The notes under the pieces were generated by a model. It searched no databases, was not told where the DNA came from, and was given only the letters and a program-made list of their open reading frames with translations. Below are positions 15,452 through 22,904 of a DNA stretch of 39,819 nucleotides, in pieces (position 1 is the first letter of the stretch; each line of letters begins with the position of its first letter). The stretch spans positions 1 through 39,819 of the forward strand of contig JAEEVO010000016.1 in the NCBI GenBank assembly GCA_016290905.1, in the 5' to 3' direction. The DNA comes from Lachnospiraceae bacterium. GTDB taxonomy: Bacteria > Bacillota > Clostridia > Lachnospirales > Lachnospiraceae. Both the position numbers and the translations under genes were made by a program.

Positions 15452-15889
15452 TCAGAGAACGCACCCCTTCTGCAAAATAACGTTTGCATACTGGCTGGTT
15501 TCTGAGGTTGCTATGACACAATATGCTTTTTTTGCCTCCTCATAGAACGTGAAACGTTCGAGTTTCTGAATGACTGAAGTGCCTCGGGGCTCTTCCTTTT
15601 CAATCATCTTCTCATAGGTTTTCCATATGGAAACGTCCGCATTGTCTCCCGGAACCCTTTCCATAAGGCTTACGGGCTTTTCCACATACTGGTCGAGTGG
15701 AAACACCTGAAGGATTGCTTCGAGTATCTCCGGTACTCCGTGCCCGTCCATTCTAAGGACTATGCCGTTCTTTCCCATAGTCTCAGCCGGGAAATTCCCG
15801 TCAGCTATGACTATCGTATCGCTGTGTCCCATTTCACATAATATCTTTAACAGCTCCGGTGAGAGCATAGGTGAAATTCCCTTTAACAT
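15452..15889 (-). CDS. fucU: L-fucose mutarotase-like protein (FucU/RbsD family)
   Basis: The 145-residue protein has the FucU/RbsD pattern: ISPMLSPELLKILCEMGHSD (about 5-24) with the catalytic-type His, IADGNFPAE (about 27-35), and a C-terminal ETSQYANVILQKG segment. FucU interconverts the alpha and beta anomers of L-fucose, and related sugars such as L-galactose share the relevant ring configuration. I start it at 15889 because AAGGGGG lies 6 bases upstream; the ATG at 15907 has no such site. It lies downstream of the amidohydrolase across a repeat-bearing gap of about 160 bases. Confidence 0.88.
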   Translation of the reverse strand: MLKGISPMLSPELLKILCEMGHSDTIVIADGNFPAETMGKNGIVLRMDGHGVPEILEAILQVFPLDQYVEKPVSLMERVPGDNADVSIWKTYEKMIEKEEPRGTSVIQKLERFTFYEEAKKAYCVIATSETSQYANVILQKGCVL

Positions 15890-15932
15890 ATTGACCCCCT
15901 TATTCAAGCTTATAATTCATTTCGTTATACGT

Positions 15933-16011
15933 TGTCATCCTGAGGGCTTTAGCCCGAAGGATCTTGTTTACTGTAAAGCCTTTAAGATTCTTCGCTTTGC
16001 TCAGAGTAACA
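15933..16011. repeat. GTCATTCTGAGCG-family palindromic repeat, copy 2
   Basis: It runs from TGTCATCCTGAGGG to TTGCTCAGAGTAACA between fucU and the amidohydrolase. GGGCTTTAGCCC forms a local hairpin unique to this copy. Confidence 0.75.
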
Positions 16012-16051
16012 TAAGCCCGTACATATCTTCGCTCCGAATCTCACTCCCGCA

Positions 16052-16990
16052 TCACAACATATTATCTATGACCGGCAAAGGACTTAATCCTTCAAATCCA
16101 TAGAATCTGACGGCATTTTCACCAAGGAACAGCCTCTTTTCTTCATCCGTCATCTTTGGCGTATCAAGAATGAACCTGACAGCACTCTTGTAGGTGATAT
16201 CCGTCATGGTCCTCGGATAGTCGCTGCCCCACATAAGCTTATCCATCCCGCAGATATCCCTTGCCTCAAGTATGGCATCTATAGCCGACGGATACGGATA
16301 AAACTCCTTATGGAAAAGCCATGTAAGGCCGCCGCTCTCAATATAGACTTTCTTATTTTTTGCAAGCTCTATCTGCTTCTGCCAGCCCGGTGTGGTCACC
16401 ATGCCGAAATGCCCTATGGCTACTCTTAAATCCGGACACGCATTTATCACCGCCTGCATGCTTTCGACCTGCTCGTCCCCGTCAGCCATATCTATGGAAA
16501 CATATTTTCCTGCTGCCTCCACACTTTTAAACACGTCCATATGTGCCGTCAAGTCCTTATTCCTCAACCGGCAGGCACATATCTTCACTCCGTCAAACCC
16601 ATCCAATGTGACAATGGGGACGGTTCTTTTTGTCACATTGTCTTCTTTATACCTCTCCTCGACATATCCCTCATCCTCATACAGAGCCGTAATGCGGAAC
16701 CTGCCGGGATATTTGGCACGAACCGTAAGCAGATACTCATTCTGATTGCCGTCAAGATACTCCTGCGTAACCGCGCAGGCATTAACCCCCGCATAATCCA
16801 TATTTGCGATCAGGCGTTCGGCGGTATTCCTGTTATCCTCCATATAAGGCGGCATCATCTGATGTACCCCGCCTAAAAATGTACTCTTCCCGTTCCCAAG
16901 ACCTCGTACCGGCAGCTTCCCAACATACCCGTCCTGCTTCTCCCATAGATGGACATGTGCATCTATTATCACATAACCGCTCTCCGTCAT
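16052..16990 (-). CDS. Amidohydrolase-2 family protein, probable sugar lactonase
   Basis: The 312-residue protein has amidohydrolase-2 TIM-barrel motifs: DAHVHLWE (10-17), AIGHFGM in the middle, and a C-terminal MWGSDYPRT with the metal-type Asp. Relatives hydrolyse 1,4- or 1,5-lactones of L-fuconate, L-galactonate and similar acids, and the company of fucU and uxaA supports that. Residues 118-129 (NVTKRTVPIVTL) are encoded by an in-frame REP-like element, between a Glu/Asp/Lys stretch and the strand FDGVKICA. The insertion adds about 12 residues to a surface loop without breaking the frame. The gene lies about 160 bases after uxaA. Confidence 0.83.
   Translation of the reverse strand: MTESGYVIIDAHVHLWEKQDGYVGKLPVRGLGNGKSTFLGGVHQMMPPYMEDNRNTAERLIANMDYAGVNACAVTQEYLDGNQNEYLLTVRAKYPGRFRITALYEDEGYVEERYKEDNVTKRTVPIVTLDGFDGVKICACRLRNKDLTAHMDVFKSVEAAGKYVSIDMADGDEQVESMQAVINACPDLRVAIGHFGMVTTPGWQKQIELAKNKKVYIESGGLTWLFHKEFYPYPSAIDAILEARDICGMDKLMWGSDYPRTMTDITYKSAVRFILDTPKMTDEEKRLFLGENAVRFYGFEGLSPLPVIDNML
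16604..16640. repeat. REP-like element inside the amidohydrolase coding region
   Basis: CAATGTGACA and TGTCACATTG (16604-16613 and 16631-16640) flank TGGGGACGGTTCTTT. It is near-identical to the intergenic copy at 22785-22815 in inverted orientation. Confidence 0.9.
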
Positions 16991-17112
16991 AGCTCCTCCG
17001 TTATGGTATATCGCTTAATTAAGTTTTCGTTCACCTCATCAGTCAGCTTCACCGACGAGGCATCTCAATCACTTCGTGGCAGAGATAATTCCCTCAATGA
17101 TAAAGCTAAAAT

Positions 17113-17144
17113 CAATCACAGAACCGTCCCTCTGATTGACATTT
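17113..17144. repeat. REP-like element, divergent copy, at the end of uxaA
   Basis: TCAATCA and TGATTGA enclose CAGAACCGTCCCTC, the complement of the GGGACGGTTCT core seen in the other REP-like copies. It lies between uxaA and the amidohydrolase. The preceding 17029-17100 also looks like degenerate repeat (CCTC/GAGG inverted ends). Confidence 0.7.
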
Positions 17145-17147
17145 CCC

Positions 17148-18713
17148 TTACAGTGTAACTCCGTCCTTAAAAATGGCGATTTCTCTGTATCCGTTCCTTT
17201 CGTTGCAGGTCTCCCCGCCTTCGGCAACCTTTATCACAAAATCTATCAGTTCCCGCCTTAAATCTGCGCCCTCTATCATAGGCCCTGCATCAAAATCGAT
17301 CCAGTTCTTCTTTCTCTGTGCGAGACCTGAGTTTGTTGCGATCTTAACAGTCGGAACCGGTGCTCCGAGCGGAGTTCCGCGTCCTGTGGAAAAAAGGATC
17401 ATATGACAGCCCGCCGCAGTAAGGTTGGTAACAGCCACCATATCATTGCCGGGTCCGTTTAAGAGATTTAACCCGTTTTCCGTAACAACATCCCCGTAAT
17501 CGAGCACGTCCACCACCTGCGCCCTGCCGCCCTTCTGGGTACAGCCGAGCGATTTTTCCTCAAGAGTTGTTATTCCCCCTGCCTTGTTTCCCGGCGAAGG
17601 GTTCTCGTATATTTCCTGACCGTGTCTGGTAAAATAATCCTTAAAATCGTTTATCAGTGCAACAGTCTTGTTAAAAGCCGCCTCATCCCTGCATCGGTCC
17701 ATAAGGATGGTCTCAGCTCCGAACATCTCGGGGACCTCGGTAAGAACGGTGCTTCCGCCCTCAGCGATCAGGTAGTCGGAGAACTGTCCGATCAGCGGAT
17801 TTGCCGTAAGCCCGGAAAAGCCGTCGGAGCCCCCGCATTTCAAACCCACCTTAAGCTTTGAAATCGGAACTTCAACTCTTTTTTCCACTGCTGCCAGTGC
17901 CTGAAGCTCCCTGACTATCCTCACGCCCTCTTCAACCTCATCTTCACAGTCCTGAGCATTAAGGAATCGCACTCTCTTTTCATCTATACCGCAGAAACCT
18001 TTCACGCTGCCAATACTTCCCGCACTATCCTGCTCAGTCTTGCCGTATTTGCCATTAACACTGTCGGCATTCTCCGTACTATCCTGCTTTGGCTTACCGC
18101 ATCCGGTACCACCGCATTCGGCACTTATGCTTGCGTGTGCATTACCTACAGCATCCATCTCAGAAGCAGCCTCCTGTATCCCAAGCACCTTCTTAAACAC
18201 GGACAAATTGTTGTTCTCGCAACCAAGCCCCAGAACAAGCACTCCGCCCGCATTCGGATGCTGTATCAGCCCCCGCAGTATTTTCTGTGTAAGCCGGTGG
18301 TCTCCACCGAGCTGGGAACACCCGTAAGGATGCGGAAAAAACAGCGCTCCCGTTCTTTTTGCGATAGCCTCGGCCACCTTGTTCACGCAGCCCACGGTAT
18401 TCACTATCCATACATCGTTCCTGATGCCGATATTACCGTCAGCCCTCAAGTATGCCTTTATAGTTCTTCCCTCTGCTTCGGGCATGTGGAATTCCTTATG
18501 CCGGTAAGTATACTCCAGTTTTTCATGCAGGTTTGTCTTCAGATTATGGGTGTGAACATGCTCTCCTACTTTTATATCCGAAGTCGCATGTCCTATCGGA
18601 AATCCGTATTTTATCACATCTTCACCTGCAGCTATACATTTAAGTGCCACCTTATGCCCAGTATTCACATCCACTGCTACGTTATCCGAAGGATGTATTG
18701 TTATTGTTTTCAT
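17148..18713 (-). CDS. uxaA: Altronate dehydratase family enzyme (UxaA) with unusual insert
   Basis: The 521-residue protein joins the N-terminal SAF-like UxaA domain (about 1-75) to the main dehydratase domain. Motifs include GCVNKVAEAIA, PHPYGCSQLGGDHR (about 128-140), GLGCENNN (162-169), LKCGGSDGFSG and FSTGRGTPLGAPVPTVKIATN. UxaA converts D-altronate to 2-keto-3-deoxy-D-gluconate; paralogs act on L-fuconate. Residues about 179-243 form an insert of Gly/Ser/Asn/Asp-rich sequence between VFKKVLG and DEKRVRFLNAQ, where other members seem to be directly joined. It contains two similar 16-residue units. The start at 18713 has a weak upstream site (AAGGTGGC). Confidence 0.9.
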   Translation of the reverse strand: MKTITIHPSDNVAVDVNTGHKVALKCIAAGEDVIKYGFPIGHATSDIKVGEHVHTHNLKTNLHEKLEYTYRHKEFHMPEAEGRTIKAYLRADGNIGIRNDVWIVNTVGCVNKVAEAIAKRTGALFFPHPYGCSQLGGDHRLTQKILRGLIQHPNAGGVLVLGLGCENNNLSVFKKVLGIQEAASEMDAVGNAHASISAECGGTGCGKPKQDSTENADSVNGKYGKTEQDSAGSIGSVKGFCGIDEKRVRFLNAQDCEDEVEEGVRIVRELQALAAVEKRVEVPISKLKVGLKCGGSDGFSGLTANPLIGQFSDYLIAEGGSTVLTEVPEMFGAETILMDRCRDEAAFNKTVALINDFKDYFTRHGQEIYENPSPGNKAGGITTLEEKSLGCTQKGGRAQVVDVLDYGDVVTENGLNLLNGPGNDMVAVTNLTAAGCHMILFSTGRGTPLGAPVPTVKIATNSGLAQRKKNWIDFDAGPMIEGADLRRELIDFVIKVAEGGETCNERNGYREIAIFKDGVTL

Positions 18714-18771
18714 TATATGCCACCTTATCTTTACTCCGAATCAAACGAAAACACATGGTCCGAACTTTTCT

Positions 18772-20094
18772 TTACAATATCGCTTCTATCGTTTTCCCTA
18801 TTCCGTCCTTCTGTATAGAATCGTAATAGCCTTCAACCTCGTCCTTCATGAACGAAAGGTCCTTTCCCCAGTACTGCTCTTTCTTTAAGATATCAGCAAC
18901 GGATGCCGTCTTCATGAATGCCATGATGTCCTCATTGTCATTGGTCTCGTCGGTCCTGTAGAATGCTATGAGTGCTGCAAGTGAGAAGGTCAGGCACTTG
19001 GGTAGCGTACCCTTCTGTTCATGATATTCCAGTATTGTAGGAAGAACTCTTGCCTTAAACTTGCTGACAGAATTAAGGGCTATGCTTAAAAGCTGATGCT
19101 TTACGAAAGGATTTGAAAATCTTTCAAGCACTGCTTTACCAAACGGTATGTCCTCGTTCTCATGACCGAGTGTCGGAATTATCTCCTCAAATATGACCTT
19201 ATTCAGATACCTGTTTATAAGCGCATCGTCGAGACACTCCTTTACGGTGGAAAGCCCGTAAAGACGCGCCGCAAGGACCATCGATGTATGTCCGCCGTTA
19301 AGTATCCTTACCTTTCTCTTCTTATAAGGCTTGACATCCGGCGTCCAGATGACATTTATGCCGGCTTTCTTTAAGGGGAATTCATCCTCATGATCACCCT
19401 CGATAACCCAGAGATGGAAGATTTCTGCGGTATTCATCAGTTTATCTTCTTCTCCGAGGCGCTTTGTCAGCGTTTCCACCTCATCCTTCGGATAACCTGT
19501 ACATATCCTGTCAACAAGCGTGTTGCAGAAATCATTTTCTTTATTTAACCAGTTTTTAAAATCATCGGGCAGATTCCAAAGATCGGCATACTTCTGTACA
19601 CAGTTTAGAAGCTCCTTACCGTTATTGTCTATGAGCTCACACGAAAGTATGATAAATCCGGGAAGTCCCGCTTTAAACCTCTCGTAAAGAAGCACAGTCA
19701 GCTTTGCGGGGAAGGACTTGGGCGGAGCATCCGTGATCGACTCGGTGCCGAGATACTCTATGCCGGCTTCCGTCGTATTGGAAATGATCACTCTCATATC
19801 GGGATTATGAGCGAGTTCGAGATATCCTGCATAATCTGTATAAGGATCCACACCTCTCGATATGGATGTAACCTTAATGCATTCATCAACTATGGTTCCG
19901 TTATCCACACCGCGCAGGAACTGATGATATACACCATTTTGTTCATTGATCACAGGGATAAGTCCCTTTGCTATCGGCTGTACGACCACTACCTTCCCGT
20001 CAAACAGGCCCTGTTCGTTCATCTTATGGATGAATACATCTGCAAAACTTCTTAAAAAACCGCCTTCACCAAACTGTATCACTTTTTCTTTCAT
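18772..20094 (-). CDS. uxaB: Tagaturonate reductase / altronate oxidoreductase
   Basis: The 440-residue protein belongs to the mannitol dehydrogenase family: an N-terminal FGEGGFLRSF nucleotide-binding start (about 7-16), IISNTTEAGIEY (about 105-116), a conserved RILNGGHTSM (catalytic-region NGxH, about 269-278) and a helical C-terminal domain. UxaB reduces D-tagaturonate to D-altronate with NADH, the step before UxaA, which lies directly downstream. I start it at 20094, where AAAGGT precedes ATG; the open frame continues 24 residues further but would run back into the preceding gene. Confidence 0.9.
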   Translation of the reverse strand: MKEKVIQFGEGGFLRSFADVFIHKMNEQGLFDGKVVVVQPIAKGLIPVINEQNGVYHQFLRGVDNGTIVDECIKVTSISRGVDPYTDYAGYLELAHNPDMRVIISNTTEAGIEYLGTESITDAPPKSFPAKLTVLLYERFKAGLPGFIILSCELIDNNGKELLNCVQKYADLWNLPDDFKNWLNKENDFCNTLVDRICTGYPKDEVETLTKRLGEEDKLMNTAEIFHLWVIEGDHEDEFPLKKAGINVIWTPDVKPYKKRKVRILNGGHTSMVLAARLYGLSTVKECLDDALINRYLNKVIFEEIIPTLGHENEDIPFGKAVLERFSNPFVKHQLLSIALNSVSKFKARVLPTILEYHEQKGTLPKCLTFSLAALIAFYRTDETNDNEDIMAFMKTASVADILKKEQYWGKDLSFMKDEVEGYYDSIQKDGIGKTIEAIL

Positions 20095-20110
20095 GACTTT
20101 TACCTTTCTT

Positions 20111-21670
20111 TTACTTCTTGAGCTTAATAGAATATAACTCACCGTCCTTGACGGCGTATGCAACACCGTTCGAAGAGAAATCGGTTATATCATCAAATAC
20201 AAACGGAACAATTTCCTCGCCTGTTGCAGAAAGGCTTCCGTATTTCCCGTTCTTTGCCAGATTTACCGTCCCGAGTTCCTCGTTGTTGAGCCATAAATCA
20301 TCACCATCGTAGTCAAACGGAGCAATTATATTATTCTGAGCATCTATCAAACCGTATTTCCGGTCAACGGTTATGGCAACGTAGCAATTATCGTAAACGT
20401 AGAAAATATCTGCATATTCAAACGGGATCACTACTTCTCCTTTCAGGTTTATAGCGCCGCCAAGGTCATCCTTAATCATCGTTATGACTCCGTTCGAATG
20501 CGCATAAGTATACCCATGTCTGTCATATTCAAATGGGATTATCACATTATTCTCTTTGTCAATGACGCCTGTTTTCATCTCTCCGTCAACCCATTTGGCA
20601 ACAACCCCGTATTCGTTTGAAAAAACATCTAAAAAACCGGCGTATTCACAAGGGATAACAAGCTCTCCTTTTTTGTTTATGAAGCCGATAAGATCCGTTT
20701 CTTTCTCCCTGACCGCTGCAAATCCATTTTCGAAGCTCCATCCGAACTGAAAATTGTTTCCTTTTTCATCCTTGACTTCTATAAGTTCACCCTTGTTATT
20801 GTAATACCCGAGAAGTTCATAATCTTCTCCCACACATCTTAAATAAGCCGTCATTCCTTCTTCAGTGTCTGTTAACCATTCTTCTATGCCGTTTTCGGGA
20901 TCAACGTCCACACAAACCTTTGCCAGCACTTTTCCTTTCTTATTGATGAGGTAGTCATAGCGTCCGGATTCCTTAGTCTCGCCCAGTCTGACCACTGCTA
21001 TGCCGTCTTCAAACTCAGTGGTGCCTATCACAACTGCATTTTCCTGCCAATCCATCTTAAAAGCTTTCTTACCGTTAGATTTATAGTATCCCCTGCAATA
21101 GCTTAATGTAAGACCGTTATCCATGGTACAATACCCACCCTCTAACGGGTCAATACCTTCCGTAGTTAATCCGTTTTCAAGCGGGTCGCTGAATTTTTCA
21201 TTAAGCAGAATATTTCCATCAGGATCTACAAGAAATATCTCGCAATCCTCCCAGCTGGTATAATTATTCAAAACAGAGGCATTATCGCTGACTCCCGAGA
21301 TCATTACCCAATCAGCCTTTATGCCCAAATTCTTGATCTCAGCCGTATCACATACTATCTCAGCCTTTTTTACGGTTACCTTGCAGGTATATTTCTTTCC
21401 TGCATTCTTTGCCATAATCTTTGCCTTCCCTTCAGAAACACCTGTCACAACGCCCTTCTTTACGGTTGCCACTTTCTTGTCGGATGACTTCCATGAAATC
21501 TTGCCCGTAGCGTTTTTAAGAGTCAGTGTAAAGCTTTCTCCAACCATGACAGTCTTTTTCTTTGCGCTAAGCTTAACGTCAGCCGCAAACACACCCATCT
21601 CAGGGAATATCCCGCATATAAGTGCACAAACAAGCATTACTGCAAAAAGTTTAAATAAATTCTTTTTCAT
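20111..21670 (-). CDS. Secreted Big_2 and WG-repeat protein
   Basis: The 519-residue protein has a signal peptide (KKNLFKLF, hydrophobic core, ending near GVFAAD, about residue 30). A bacterial Ig-like group 2 domain (about 32-100, with SWKSSDKKVATV and GVVTGVSEGKAKI) follows, then several WG-type repeats. The repeats have the pattern GxIDKxNNxIIPFEYD, for example GFINKKGELVIPCEY, GVIDKENNVIIPFEYD, GAINLKGEVVIPFEY and GLIDAQNNIIAPFDYD. It should be extracellular and surface-associated. Its ligand is unknown. It lies inside the sugar-acid gene group, 16 bases before uxaB and 19 bases after the LgoD-like gene, so it may be cotranscribed. AGGAATAT precedes the start. Confidence 0.85.
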   Translation of the reverse strand: MKKNLFKLFAVMLVCALICGIFPEMGVFAADVKLSAKKKTVMVGESFTLTLKNATGKISWKSSDKKVATVKKGVVTGVSEGKAKIMAKNAGKKYTCKVTVKKAEIVCDTAEIKNLGIKADWVMISGVSDNASVLNNYTSWEDCEIFLVDPDGNILLNEKFSDPLENGLTTEGIDPLEGGYCTMDNGLTLSYCRGYYKSNGKKAFKMDWQENAVVIGTTEFEDGIAVVRLGETKESGRYDYLINKKGKVLAKVCVDVDPENGIEEWLTDTEEGMTAYLRCVGEDYELLGYYNNKGELIEVKDEKGNNFQFGWSFENGFAAVREKETDLIGFINKKGELVIPCEYAGFLDVFSNEYGVVAKWVDGEMKTGVIDKENNVIIPFEYDRHGYTYAHSNGVITMIKDDLGGAINLKGEVVIPFEYADIFYVYDNCYVAITVDRKYGLIDAQNNIIAPFDYDGDDLWLNNEELGTVNLAKNGKYGSLSATGEEIVPFVFDDITDFSSNGVAYAVKDGELYSIKLKK

Positions 21671-21689
21671 CTTCTATATTCCTCCGGTT

Positions 21690-22715
21690 TCAAACCGTTT
21701 TTCCTATTTCTATAAGTACCTTAGCAAGACTTCCGTCATTCTCAGCCAAAGCCTTGAAAGCATTTGCCGCATCATCAACCGGATATACGGCGCTTACCAT
21801 GTCAAGAACCTTAACCTTTCCTGACGCGATAAGATCGATCACGGCCTGAAAATCCTTTGCGTAGGAATTCCTGCTGCCAAATACGTTAAGTTCCTTCTTA
21901 AGCAGGATTGAATGAAGGAATGTGGTCTCTTTCTTTCCGTTGCCGATAAGAATGATATTTGCAGCAAAAGCCGCACAGTCAATACAGTTAAGGAAGGTCA
22001 CGGACTGTCCGCAGGCCTCGACGCAGACGTCAAAGCCGTTTCCGTTTGTGATCTTCATAGCCTCTTCTTTAATATCGGTTTTCTTTGAATTAATGACTCC
22101 GTCTGCCCCGAAATGCATGGCTTTCTCAAGCCTTCCGTCAAGAACGTCCGCCACATAAACTTCAGCTCCCTGAGCCTTGGCGGCAATAAGTGCAAACAGA
22201 CCGATGGGACCGGCTCCGACCACCAGAACCTTATCTCCTTCGTTTACCTTTGCCCTGTGAAGCGCATGATAGCTGATGGTAAACGGCTCAACAAGCGCAA
22301 GTTCCTTTGCTGAAAGACCCTTACCGTCATATATCCTCTCAACGGGCATGACTATATATTCCCTGAAAGATCCGTCCCTCTGTACGCCCATGGTCTGGTT
22401 ATCGGTACAGCAGTTCACAAAGCCTCTTTGGCAGGAATAGCATTTCCCGCAATTAAAATACGGGTTTGCGGTAACAACATCGCCTGCTTTCAGTCCCCTG
22501 TCATTCTCGGGGATGGAAACTATCTGGGCACTGAACTCGTGTCCGGGTATCCTGGGATATGTGGTGAACGGCTGATTGCCTGTATAGCTGGCAACATCCG
22601 CGCCGCATATTCCGCAATAAAGCACCTTAAGCAGAGCCTCGCCCTCCTTCGGTACGGGCTTTTCCGTATCTGTAAGCCCAATCTTAAAAGGTTCCTCAAT
22701 TAAAACTGTTTTCAT
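21690..22715 (-). CDS. Zn-dependent sugar-acid dehydrogenase (LgoD/RspB-like)
   Basis: The 341-residue medium-chain dehydrogenase has the catalytic zinc motif GICGADV with GNQPF..YPRIPGHE, a structural zinc set (CGKCYSCQRGFVNCC, about 94-108), and the Rossmann motif GAGPIG (about 165-170). The stretch from ALLKV to PGHEF closely resembles the E. coli L-galactonate/L-gulonate 5-dehydrogenases as I remember them. Those oxidise L-galactonate to D-tagaturonate (LgoD) or L-gulonate to D-fructuronate (RspB). A tagaturonate product would feed the adjacent UxaB. The start at 22715 follows AAGGAG. Exact substrate is inferred from context; sorbitol or threonine dehydrogenase are alternatives. Confidence 0.82.
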   Translation of the reverse strand: MKTVLIEEPFKIGLTDTEKPVPKEGEALLKVLYCGICGADVASYTGNQPFTTYPRIPGHEFSAQIVSIPENDRGLKAGDVVTANPYFNCGKCYSCQRGFVNCCTDNQTMGVQRDGSFREYIVMPVERIYDGKGLSAKELALVEPFTISYHALHRAKVNEGDKVLVVGAGPIGLFALIAAKAQGAEVYVADVLDGRLEKAMHFGADGVINSKKTDIKEEAMKITNGNGFDVCVEACGQSVTFLNCIDCAAFAANIILIGNGKKETTFLHSILLKKELNVFGSRNSYAKDFQAVIDLIASGKVKVLDMVSAVYPVDDAANAFKALAENDGSLAKVLIEIGKTV

Positions 22716-22784
22716 GTTTATAAATCTCCTTAAATTATCTTTAACCAATCAAAGACTCAATCTATTGTTTTCTCTGACTTATAA

Positions 22785-22815
22785 TGTGACAAAAAGAACC
22801 GTCCCCAATGTCACA
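22785..22815. repeat. REP-like element, intergenic copy
   Basis: TGTGACA (22785-22791) and TGTCACA (22809-22815) enclose AAAAGAACCGTCCCCAA. It matches the element inside the amidohydrolase gene except for small changes near one arm. Confidence 0.9.
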
Positions 22816-22821
22816 CATTTT

Positions 22822-22893
22822 TGTCATCTTGAGCGTTAGCGAAGGATCTTACATCATACGTTTTAAAGATTCTTCGCTTCGCTCAGAATGACA
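22822..22893. repeat. GTCATTCTGAGCG-family palindromic repeat, copy 3
   Basis: It runs TGTCATCTTGAGCGTTAGCGAAGGATCTT to AGATTCTTCGCTTCGCTCAGAATGACA in the gap between the two dehydrogenase genes, 6 bases from a REP-like element. The inverted ends can form a long imperfect hairpin. Confidence 0.9.
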
Positions 22894-22904
22894 TTAATTA
22901 AATC

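Noticed and set aside
17029-17100. Possible degenerate dispersed repeat with CCTCATCAGTC
   Set aside because: Only a short similar string (TTCACCTCATCCGTC) recurs near 34957. Too little to define a family from this window.
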